Part shown: one piece after another, positions 11,294 through 20,606 of the stretch
How positions within the stretch are numbered: the stretch's first letter is position 1
Layout of the letters: each line of letters starts with the position of its first letter
Notes under the pieces: model-generated
Told to the model about the DNA's origin: nothing
The model's database searches: none
What the model saw: the letters and a program-made list of their open reading frames with translations, nothing else
Program-made: the position numbers and the translations under genes
Source: Pleurotus ostreatus/Saccharomyces cerevisiae fusant
Lineage: Eukaryota > Opisthokonta
Assembly (NCBI GenBank): GCA_024196135.1
Contig: JAMQCK010000320.1
Location: 1-28,379, forward strand
Direction: 5' to 3'
DNA length: 28,379 nucleotides

Positions 11294-11503
11294 CAGTGGG
11301 ACGACGTCCTTTCATCCGACGGGGCTACATGTGCGGCGGAGACCGAGAGTTGCAAGGTTTTCAACGTCGCCAGCGAAGCAGGAGATCCCAAGCGTGTATA
11401 CGATGTCCATTACGATACAGTAGTAGAGTCCGCAAAAAGTCCTATGATATCTCTCGTTCATTTAGTCGCTCCTATGCCCTTCACTGGGTACTTACCTGCA
11501 CTA

Positions 11504-11625
11504 TGCTACACCAGCAGCTCGTCGATATGTTACACTGCGGCAGCTCGTCGATTTGCTACACTGCGACTGCTCGCCCTTCACCCAGGTATCCGACTGCCCC
11601 TTCACCAAGGTATCCGACTGCCCTC
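11504..11625 (+). repeat. Short tandem arrays with ~24-26 base units
   Basis: Two imperfect arrays lie side by side. The first has units around GCAGCTCGTCGATATGT with TACACTGCG (period about 26). The second has units around CCAAGGTATCCGACTGCCC (period 24). The second runs up to the SDR 3 stop codon, so it probably forms part of that gene's 3' UTR. Confidence 0.65.
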
Positions 11626-12655
11626 TCACCATGGCAGCTTACTCCCATTGAAGCTCCAGAAGTGCCCATTATGCGTCTCGCGCGTCGCCTTGTCGACGAG
11701 CTTCAGGATGCCCGTCGCGCTCTCCTCGGCCGTGATGTGTGGTAGGTGGCGAATGCCCTCTTCGTTGGGTATGAAGGAGGCTGGAGGACGGGTCAGCGGG
11801 TGTCAAACGAGGTCTGCTGAAGACTCACTGCCAGCGGTATTGACGACGTCGCCGCACACTGGGAAGAAGACTGCGAGCATAAGGTCAGTTTCCGCGTCAT
11901 ATCCTCCATCGTCGTTCACGCTCACCCAAGTCGGGATAATCATCATGCACGGCGCGCCAGTTCAGCACAACGTCGGGCATCTCCACGACGTCCGCGTCGA
12001 GGAAGTTGTATATCCTCGTTCCGAGGGCAGCCTCATCGTAGTTGGCGACTATGACGAACTTGGGCTTCGCGGGGGGCGTCCATTTGAGGAGGTCGTAGGC
12101 TTCGCGGAGGAGAATGATCGGTTCGACGGCGTCAAGCTGGGTGGATTGCACTTGTAAGTCGTTGAAGAGGGGGTATGTACAGTGTGCGCACTTCGTAAGG
12201 CGCGTTTTCTCGTCCTTTGGGTGCTTCTGCGTGAGAGATGGATGGTCAGCGATACGTTCATGTGCACCGAGAACGCTACGACGCACCTGCGTTCGCGATA
12301 ACTACGTCCAGTCTTCCCGCAGACCTCCGGATATCATTTACGGTCTTGATGTTAGAATCGCGGTCGCCGGGGATGAAGGTTATGAGCTGTACTTTCTTGG
12401 GGAAGCGCCCGGCGAGAGTAAGGAGATCGGAGGACTCGGAGGGGTTGCGCGCGCCGGCGAACACGATAGTGTCATCGCGCAAAGCGAGGATGCGAGTGAG
12501 GACGATGCCTAGCAGAACGGAGCGCGTCAGATTAGGTTCTCATACGAGGAATGATTTGAGGAGCGGAAGACGAGGAGACAGCGAGACGTACCTAGCCTGC
12601 AGTTCGCGCCGGTGACGAGGTAGACTGTCGATGGCGTGGCGACTCGTCTGGCCAT
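11626..12655 (-). CDS. SDR 3: intact but catalytically degenerate SDR paralogue (242 aa)
   Basis: Exons in transcript order are 12655-12592, 12508-12287, 12226-12192, 12136-11926, 11870-11829 and 11780-11626. Six exons with the same intron positions as SDR 2, and exons of 222 and 42 bases in common, show it is a paralogue. The frame is open throughout. Key residues are gone. The cofactor loop reads TGANCRLG, with Arg20 in place of the second conserved Gly. NAG has become NAE. The catalytic Ser region reads VIVAN, and the Tyr-x3-Lys positions align with Val158 and Asp162. The C-terminal helix and the PW ending remain. It may be a non-enzymatic binding protein, or a gene decaying without a frame break. 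An alternative acceptor three bases on would give NAA instead of NAE. Confidence 0.8.
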
Positions 12656-13344
12656 GGTGGGGGAGGCAAAGAAGCGCATATTGGATGTGCAGGACGCTGC
12701 CGGCGCAAACGTCGACTCGTCGATGACGCCAGAACGCGGCACTCCAAGGCACCACCGGCTTCGCTATACATACTTACTTACAGATCTATGAGAGCTCGAA
12801 AGGCTGCTTGGTTTGAAGGGAGCGAGGGCCAGAGCGCACGATCGACTGTCATTCGGCGCACGTATCCTGGAGTGCATGGTTTGGGAGGAGGGAAGGATGC
12901 ACAACTTGTCAACGATACATTTCTCAACGTTCACATGCATTCTGAGCGGCAGCGGTGCCTAGACGGGCTGAAGCACAAGGTCTTGGATCTGAGTGTAGAC
13001 AAGCAGGGATGATGGTGAGATCCAAGGACGTACGGCGGTCAAGCGCTTGAGGGCAGGGCGGCGGCCTGCCCCCCGAAGCGTCGGCGGAGGCGCATCAAAC
13101 TCGTGTTCCCGACCTTGACTCACCGTCGCTCATTGCTCAAGGCGCGCCGCACAAGATGCATGCCTCGACCTCGACAGTCCTGTCTAACGACCAAAGCAGC
13201 CCCGCCGACGAATACGCGCAGAAGTTTGTGAGCAGGTCTTGAAAGAAGTTTGTGCCCAAGTTCACCTTGAGGTGCGCGATCCATTCCAGAGAACACAGTC
13301 CGGAGAGATAATGTACAGTTCGTAGGGGCCTTTTATTCCTTCAC
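12656..13344. other. Intergenic between SDR 3 and kinase B
   Basis: About 690 bases holding the SDR 3 promoter and the 3' flank of kinase B. One + strand ORF (about 12788-13012) is open, but I see no family likeness or splice support. No RNA gene is visible. Confidence 0.5.
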
Positions 13345-16057
13345 CTATCGCCAGGGCGACCGTGTGCTGGCCTGGACGCGCGACGTCGACACCATCTCCA
13401 ACTTTGTCGTCCCATCCGACATCTCCTTCCCATTCTCCCCCGGCGCGGCATAAATTTTGATCGTCGACAACACCGAGCAGGGTCGTTTTGCTTCGATTGA
13501 GTCCTCTGGCTCGTCGCCAGCCTTGCGCTTCATCGCCGATGAGGCGGAGCGGCTTGTCTGATCGGCCTCCTGCACTTCACGGACGCCATCCCCATTCACG
13601 ACGGACTGGTAGTCCTCTGCATTGGCGGAGATCGTAGCGTGGCCGGTGGAGTCCGCGGGCTTCTCCACCACCGCCGCCGAGTTCTCCTCTTTCGCGCTCT
13701 TCGGTGCCACCTCCGATGTCGACGCGGACGCCATTTCTGGCACCTGGATTGTAGCCGCGCACTTCCTGCTCAGCGCATCCAGATCCAGGTCCCCCAGCCG
13801 CACCAACGAGTTCCCCCGCGTATCATAATACCTGCTAATCGCCGCCAGCCCCTCCTCGATCTCCTGATAGATCCACGAGCGGAAGCACTTCAGCGGCAGG
13901 CGCTTATGCGCGACCTCCTCCCGCGGCACGCCCGCCTCGAGCTCCTCGTCGATCACCGACCTCTGCGCATGGCGGTACGCCTTCGCCATCGCGTAGATCA
14001 GGTCGACGAGGTGCGGGACAGGCGAGCGTGACCCGTACGCGCGCACGAGCGTCGCGCGCAGCATCTCGCACTCCGCGGGGTCGCCCTGCATCAGGCGCGT
14101 GCGCGTCTCGGAGCCAGTGTACGTGGTGAAGATGAGGTCGCGGTAGGCGAGCTGGTAGCGGAGCGAGGCGATGAGGGATGCGCTAGGGCTGTTGCCGATG
14201 AGGACTCCGTCGGCGCGCTTCGTGATGTAGTCGAGGGCCATCCAGAGGGTGGGCTCTAGGTCGTTGTAGGGTGTGTGGTTGTAGTGGTTGAGGGCGAGGA
14301 GCGAAGGGGGTGCGTCGGGCGGGCAGAAGAGGTGTCTGCCGGCCTGTGCCTCGATAGCCATGTAGTAGTCGGTGCCCTGCAGATGATGGTGAGTGGATCG
14401 GTAGAGAGGACGTGTCGGGTGATGCTTACCGTATAACAATCCCAGGGCCCAAGGTCGTCGTAGAACTGCATCGACTCGAGGTCGGTGATCTTCACGACGC
14501 ATTCGTGGATGCTCGCGTCTTCGTGGTCCGGCAGCTGCACAAGGAAGTTGCCAGGGCTAGGATCACGATGCACGGCCCCGATGCGCTTCCACCACGACAA
14601 GACTACAGCAAACATCAGCTCAGCCCACAGATAGCACCGACAGCCAACGCACTCTCCGCAACCTTCGACAGCGCGAAGAACTGCACGCTCGGGTCCTCCA
14701 GCTTGTACAGGTCCACGCAGACCTCCTTGTACACCGTCACGCTCCGCCGGCGCCGCTTGAAGTACACCTCCACGCCCCCCGGCACCTCGTTCTGCTCCGC
14801 CAGCGCCATCGGCCCGTCCGCCATGATCGTCACGAGCGACTTCCTCATCGCCCGCAACTCCTCCGGGCTCTGCGCTACCCTCTTCATCGCCCTGCGCACG
14901 TTCGCCTGGAGCTCCCACTCCCGCGGCCGGTCCTCCAGCTGCGCGAAGTCCTTGAGGGCGTGGAACGGGGCGCCCTCGGGGACTGAGCGGCCGTCCTTCC
15001 TGTGCTTCGCAGGCTGCACGCACCAGACGACTACGCCGCTATCGTGGAGGGCAGGGGGAGCCTCGTGCGGAGGTTCCGAGAGCACGTCGACCGTTTGGTA
15101 GATGATGCACCGGTGGTCGTCGGGGTTGGGCTTGACGACGTATTGGTATTGGAGTCGGTCCTCGCGATCGAGGACGCGGGCGACGTGGTCGTCTAGGCCG
15201 AGCTGCCTGTCCGTGGCGTAGGTGGAGAAGAGGATGAATTGAATGAGCTCGGCGGGGTTCTGTTAAAGGATGGTAAGTGAGCGAATGTCGGTGCGATGGG
15301 TCTATGACACACACCTTGTTGACGTCGAAGGGTTCAGAGACGACGGAGAAGGAGCGCGAGTGGTACCAGAGGCGGGCAACGGTATCCTCCATGGTGATGG
15401 AAACGTGGAAAGCACGACGGCGGTCGGTGGAGAGGATATGGCTCGCAGCACCGATGGTATTGTACTCGTTCTGCAACGACGCGTCAGCGCCCTCGATCTC
15501 AAGAAAAGGGAAGGCGAACAACACACCTGCATCCTCGTCTTCTTCGAGCTCCTCCGCTCCCAGCGCGCCGTGATGCCCACATCCGCAGCGCGCACCCAGA
15601 GCGCTTTCCTATCGCTGGGGTCGCCGATGTGCATCTCGTACGCACATCCCGGCTTCTTCCCCCTCTTGCTCAGGATCGCGAGCTCGGTCCACCCATCGAC
15701 CGCAAAGCTCTGCTCGATCTCCAGGTTCTCGGCGAACGTCTCGCTCCCGTGCGCGCACTCAAACGTCGCGCGTCTTTTTTCCATGCTCGAGCTCGCGCCG
15801 AGCACGGTCGCAGCGGCCTTCACGACATCGGCGAAGACGCGCTGCATGGGGTTCCAGATGTGCGCGCGATGGACGTCGCTCGCGTAGGCTTTGGCGCCGG
15901 GGAAGTCGCGCCAATGGTCCTGCTGGTAAATTCCCCCCTCGATCAGATGCTGCACAAGGTGCTGCATATCATCATCCCCGACGCGCCCCCAGCCCTCGAG
16001 GTAGGTCTTGTAGAAATCGGCCATCGAGACGTTGATGATGTTCGTAGGAGTGGCCAT
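13345..16057 (-). CDS. FunK1-like fungal protein kinase B (832 aa)
   Basis: Exons in transcript order are 16057-15527, 15470-15315, 15259-14653, 14602-14430 and 14376-13345. All four introns fall at the same places and phases as in kinase A, and exon 2 is 156 bases in both. The catalytic loop is VHRDPSPGNFL (Asp445, Asn450). The DFG-like segment reads KITDLES (Asp472), unlike the DFE of kinase A. The following block (GTDYYMAIEAQ, then TLWMALDYI) matches kinase A closely. Near the C-terminus a basic segment, KRKAGDEPEDSIEAKRP, mirrors the one in A and suggests nuclear targeting. The tail lacks the KxE array of A. Neither the trigger nor the substrate can be told from sequence. The two kinases bracket the monooxygenase, phosphatase and SDR genes. 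Confidence 0.88.
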
Positions 16058-16868
16058 GGCTGGAATTTTCGTGGAGTGGCGAACGTGTTTTTCGGTCTCG
16101 CGAGCGCGTGGCTGCTGATGCAGGTCTGGTGTGTATGGATGTGTGCGACAACGAGGAACGGCGGTCCCAGGTGTGTCGACAAAGACGCGATGGATGGTGG
16201 TTTGGTGAACGCCACAGGAAACTGAACAGACAAGTCAACCACGGGAGATGCCGAGGCGCCTCCCACGCAACTGGATTACGTTCCGATGCAAGACCCGTGG
16301 CCATGCCCAGCATTTCGTTCTTAAGAGAGGAAAAAAAAACCGAGGCGAGTGCGAAAGAACTTGTCGAGCACCAGACCACCGCCGCTGCACTGAACGAGAC
16401 ATCTACCTATTTCACCATGCTGTCCGTATATAACAATCCGCAAACACCACTTTAGTGTCATAATCATTCTTCGAAGCTAGTTGGCAGCGTGGATCTTTAG
16501 TTCAGACGGCGCGCAATCGAGAGGAAGCAGAAGACCAGCCAATGCATTGCGAGCGATACACGAGAAAGCGATACAAGGGGGAAAAACACTATTTCTACCG
16601 AAAATTCTACTGCTACAGAAGATATGCAAAAGACGATGCCTAATGACAGCGTTAGCGAAAAACAACACACAACATTAGTACGAGAAAGCAAGAGAAAAAC
16701 AACAACAACAGGTCAATATGCTACAATGCGACGTATCCGTTGCGGTGAGTGATTCAGAACAAGTGAGGAGAACAGGAGAACAATGTGTGAGTAGGACAAC
16801 GAGATGATAGAGGAGAGGGAAACTGGGACGGGGTATATAGTACTGAGATGACTTCCGGATCGAGAGAT
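16058..16868. other. Intergenic between kinase B and the 983-aa protein gene
   Basis: About 810 bases containing the kinase B promoter and the 3' flank of the next gene, both read on the minus strand. The part from 16480 to 16720 is A-rich on the + strand, which fits a 3' UTR on the other strand. I see no gene. Confidence 0.5.
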
Positions 16869-19800
16869 CTATGTGGCGCGAGAGCTGGGCGCAACCGACG
16901 AGCGGCGGGAGGAGGGGAGGGTTTCTTCCTCTGGCTCGAGCTTGACGACAAGCTGGTCGTCCTCTGGCTCGACTTTGATGATGGCAGATTCGTCCACGTC
17001 CTGCTCCGGTTCGTTCACGTCCTGCTCCGGCTCGTCCGCGTCCTGCTCCGGTTCGTCCGCGTCCTGCTCCAGTTCGTCCACGTCCTGCTCCTTTTCCCGC
17101 CCCTCAGCCGCATCAGCCCGGAAGACGTGCGCCCCCAATCGGCGCCTCATGGCGTGGGGGGCGACAGAGAACATGGAGGACGCGAAGGGGCGAGGGCGGA
17201 TGCGGGACGATGATGACTCCGCGGGGGAGGGCGAGCGCTGCGAGGAAGCGGACGCGGGCCGCGCGTACGGGGAGGCGAGGCGAGGCGAGGTGCGCGGGGA
17301 AGCACGTCGAGGCGAGGTGCGTGGGGAAGCACGTCGAGGCGAGGTGCGTGGGGAGGCAAGTCGGGACGGAGAGCGCTGAGAGGCGGGCTTGGGCGAGGGG
17401 TGCGGGGAAGGGGAGGCGTGCGCCGAGCGCGAGGGCGCAGGAACTGGCGTCTCGGATGTGCGTGAAGCGGGACCCTCGACGGGCGAAGGGTGCGGAGCGA
17501 GAGGGAGGTGTGGGGTCGAGTGCGAGGACGCGGGAGCGGGCGAGCGCTGCGCCGGGGTAGTGGTTTCGACCGGGGTAGTGGCTTGAACTGGGGTGGCGGC
17601 TTGGACTGGGGTGGTCACAGTGGCCTCGACTTGGGTGGCGACCTGGACGGTAGTGTTGGCCTGGACGGGGGTAGTGACCTCAAACTCGTCGTCAGCGTCG
17701 AACTCATCGACGTAGTCCAGGTCATCTTCGAAATCGACGGCCTCCTCGGGGGTGAGCTCTTCGACTTGGGTGAAGCCCTCGACTTGGGTGAAGCCACCGA
17801 CGACGGTGTTGGGCTCGACGATGGTGTTGGGCTCGACGATGGTGACGTCCTCGACTGTGTTGTTAGGCCCGCCAGGAGTGACGACCTCATCCTCCGACGC
17901 CGACTCGTCGACCTGCTCGATCTCCGGCACAAGCCCATTTGTCTGAAGCTGCCGTGCCATCGAGCGGTTCGCGCGCAGGAGGTCCTGCTCCCTCTCCTGG
18001 TAGCCTTGCTCCCTCTCGCGTGCTACGGTTGCGAGGTTTGCTGCCATTCGATCGACATAGTGTTCCCTGGCACGGTCCCTGTCCTCGAGCTCGCGTTGCC
18101 TTCCCTGGGACTCCCACAAGCTCTGTTCGAGCTCGCGTATCCTGGCCTCATGCGCACGCGCCTTCCTCGACGCCTCCTCCCTCTCCTCCTCCCTCTCCCG
18201 CTCGATCGTATCGATCCGCAACCGCCTGGACTCGGCAAGCTCCTCGGCATCAGCTTGCTTCCGCCTCGCCGACTGCGCCTCTATCTGGCTCGCCTCGTAC
18301 CGCTCCTGCCAGTACCTTCTCCGCTGCGCCTCCTGGACGTAGAGCTCCCGGAAGGGGCAGTCCGGCCCGTGGCCCTGGATGACCTCCGGGACGACCGGGA
18401 GCGCGCGGCTCCAGTCGTCGACGGCGTGCCGGATGTCCTGCTGCAGTCTTTCGACGAGGCGGGTGCATGACGCGCCGCATCGAGGATAGGCGGTCGAGGT
18501 GGATGCGGCGGGCTCGGTGTCCCTGATCGGGGGCAGGAGGTAGTCCTCGACGGGGTGCGCGGGGTGCTCGGGACGCGGCGGATACCCGTGGTGCTCGGGG
18601 CGCGGCTGGTACATGGAGTGCTCAGGACGCGGCGAATGGGGAGGGCAAGGGATCCAGTCGGCGGGGCCGAGGGGTGGGAGGTGAGACGTCGAAGCCTGAG
18701 GCGGCTCGTAGCGCGATATGCTCTGTGGGGTATAGTGCGACGGCTCGCGGTACGACGGACCCGGGTGCGGCGCGTACGACGTCGAAGCATGCGCGTAGGA
18801 CGTCGAAGCTTGCGACTGCTCGGCGTGCTCCGGCTCCCGTGCATCATCATAACGGGGGTCATACCGCCTTTGGTACGCCAGCGCCGGAGCCTCTCGCTGC
18901 GACGGCGCGGGGTGGGCGGCGAGGGCACGCCAGTGAGGCACCTGGTCCTGCAGCCTCTGCGAGGACGGCGAAGGGTAGAAAGGGGTGTATGGCGCGTTCG
19001 ACGGGACGACTCCGTGTCGCGGTGCCGACGCGTCGACGCCGCGTTGAGCGTCCGACCGGTCGACGCGCCGCACGCCGGGTATCGTGCGTGGGGACACAGG
19101 ATCCTCAAGGACGAGGGCGCGAGACGGCCCGCCAAAGGTGTACGCATCGAGAGCGGACCGAGGGCTGCGAGGCGCGGGGGGCGCTGGAGGAGGGTCGCGA
19201 CGCGCTGGAGGAACATCGCGAGGCGCGGGAAAAGGGTCGCGGGGCTCCGGAGAAGGGTTGCGATAGGCGAACCGGTTAGAGCTCGACGAAGGGCTGCGAG
19301 GCGCTGACGGGTAGTAGGGATCATTGTGTTGGGTATACAAGTCGGGCTCCTCAGAATATATGGCGGGCATTTCGACAAATGTGTTGTCCTCATCAGGCGC
19401 GTCGGCCTGGGGCTCGTCGTTGGGATAGCGCAGGACGTCGTGCTCGGGGTCGGCGGTGTAAGTGAACTCGTGCGAGGGCGGGGACGGGGGACGGGCTGAG
19501 GATACGATCATGAGCGACGATCAGCGGAAGGACGTTCAAGAGACTCACCCTGGGTGGAGGCGCCGAGGCTGTGATCAGGGGTGTTGAGGCCTAGCGCGTT
19601 GTCCGGGGACAAGGGAGGCAGAGGGGAATGTTGATGGCGACGAGTGGAAGGTGGAGTGTGGCGCGGGCTGCGACTCCGGGTGACACCTGCAAGGGACTTA
19701 GTTGACATGTTCATGAGCGTGAATCACCACGTACGACGAGAGATGAGCCGGGGAGGCAGGGCTGGGCGGTTGGAAGGACTAGCGCCTGCGCTGTCCTGGC

Positions 19801-19921
19801 GAGGGGAGGGGGAGCGCCGCTTGAGCGACGGGGAGTCTGGGGAGTGCTCGCTGGCGGGCGACCTCGAGCGCTTCCTCGAGGGCGATCCGGATGATTCGCG
19901 GCTAGAACTCGAGTGCGACAT
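16869..19921 (-). CDS. Low-complexity coiled-coil protein, probably nuclear (983 aa)
   Basis: Exons in transcript order are 19921-19735, 19686-19549 and 19495-16869. I do not recognise a domain family. The N-terminus is rich in SPSRKRSRSP-type dipeptides with basic clusters that look like nuclear localisation or RS-like signals. Residues about 160-420 are rich in Pro, Tyr, Ser and Arg. A short better-ordered patch with spaced cysteines (CGASC, DCPF) precedes a Glu/Arg coiled coil at about 496-625. After it come Thr/Val-rich repeats (about 653-758), three ASPRTSPRR-like repeats (822-848), acidic EPEQDAD repeats (910-943) and two (I/V)KxEPE motifs (948 and 959). The first exon has a close relative at the right edge of the window. 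A TATA box lies about 180 bases upstream. The function is unknown; a nuclear scaffold or regulator is only a guess. Confidence 0.78.
16990..17094 (-). repeat. 21-base coding tandem repeat, five copies
   Basis: Five copies of a 21-base unit (TCGTCCACGTCCTGCTCCGGT on the + strand with a few changes) encode seven-residue acidic units, EPEQDAD-like, in the 983-aa protein. The period is a multiple of three, so gain or loss of units keeps the frame. Confidence 0.85.
17281..17361 (-). repeat. 27-base coding tandem repeat, three copies
   Basis: Three near-identical 27-base units at 17281, 17308 and 17335 encode nine-residue Ser/Pro/Arg units (ASPRTSPRR) in the 983-aa protein. The Ser-Pro pairs could be sites for proline-directed kinases. 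Confidence 0.85.
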
Positions 19922-20099
19922 CGCGTCTAGTGCGGCAGTTGTGAAGGGAAGATGTCAAGAGGTATATCTGACGTGCGAAGGGGCAGGCGATGCACTAAAT
20001 GAACCCGACGCTGTCCACTGAATGAACTCAATGAAGTCCGCGGCAGACGGGGGCGGGGGAAGAGGGGAGTTGACGTAGCAGCCCAGCACGAGGAATTCA

Positions 20100-20106
20100 T
20101 TTTATA
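20100..20106 (-). promoter_or_regulatory. TATA box of the 983-aa protein gene
   Basis: TATAAAA on the minus strand within GGCATATAAAATG, about 180 bases before the start codon and just downstream of the paired inverted motifs. The position is plausible for a core promoter with a 5' UTR of about 150 bases. Confidence 0.6.
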
Positions 20107-20135
20107 TGCCCACGATTCCCCCGGCAACGGTCGCC

Positions 20136-20198
20136 CATTGTTCCTCCGAAATAACAATGAGCGGCGGAACCAACCATTGTCCGGATCGGGCGAACAAT
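20136..20198. promoter_or_regulatory. Two copies of an inverted ATTGTT/AACAAT element
   Basis: Two 24-base blocks (20136-20159 and 20175-20198) each start with CATTGT and end with AACAAT. They are imperfect palindromes with a 10-12 base core. A related block lies upstream of the paralogous gene at the right edge. AACAAT is the core recognised by many HMG-box proteins, so a factor of that class is one possible binder. This is inference. Confidence 0.5.
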
Positions 20199-20606
20199 AA
20201 GTGTGGCGTGACACGTCCCGATTAGGCAGTGCTTGTGCCCTAATCCGGACAAATGCCTTATTGTCTTTCGACATCACCTTCCGGTGGCGTCGTTGTACTT
20301 TCCGTTGTGTGGCGCAGGATGGTCACTGCGGGGATGTGATACGAGGTTGGTTCCGCGCCAAATTCCATCGTACTATCAAAGTAAATCAAAGTAAAGGCAG
20401 TAAAGCAGGGAAAATGAAGTCAAAATGCTCCAGCCGGGGAGATGCGAGAAATCTACAACTACGAAAGACTACACTACTGAACATAAGAATACAGATGACG
20501 AGAAAAATGTGGGCACGATGCGTTGTCGTGGTTATGAGTGTTAGTACGTATACGGTAAATAAGTAGGGTAAGGTGAGAAGAGACGATTCCAAGTTCCTCG
20601 AAGGCC

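Larger units (their letters stand above)
10965..11625. other. Spacer between SDR 2 and SDR 3, with short tandem repeats
   Basis: About 660 bases with no supported gene. It carries the SDR 2 promoter and the SDR 3 3' flank. Its most visible content is a 19-base tandem duplication at 11257-11293 and two short tandem arrays at 11504-11625. Confidence 0.55.
19922..20606. other. Upstream region of the 983-aa gene and 3' flank of the 694-aa gene
   Basis: About 685 bases without a coding exon. It holds a block shared with the right-edge paralogue (about 20013-20075), a TATA box, the paired inverted motifs, and the A-rich 3' flank of the next gene (about 20370-20570). Confidence 0.6.

Noticed and set aside
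12137..12151. A 15-base GT..AG segment in SDR 3 that looked like a shrunken intron turned into coding sequence
   Set aside because: A normal 55-base intron (12137-12191) ending at the same AG restores the frame and matches the intron position of SDR 2, so no special explanation is needed.
12192..12286. Apparent frameshift in SDR 3 between exon 2 and the downstream block
   Set aside because: It disappears once a 35-base exon (12192-12226) with flanking introns of 60 and 55 bases is recognised.
16480..16720. A-rich region considered as a retroelement tail
   Set aside because: No target-site duplication, reverse transcriptase or terminal repeats nearby; it fits the 3' flank of the minus-strand gene.
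17490..18470. A 326-residue + strand ORF opposite the 983-aa protein gene
   Set aside because: Its repetitive composition mirrors the antisense of the Thr/Val repeats and coiled coil on the minus strand; the minus frame is much longer and spliced to a matching first exon.
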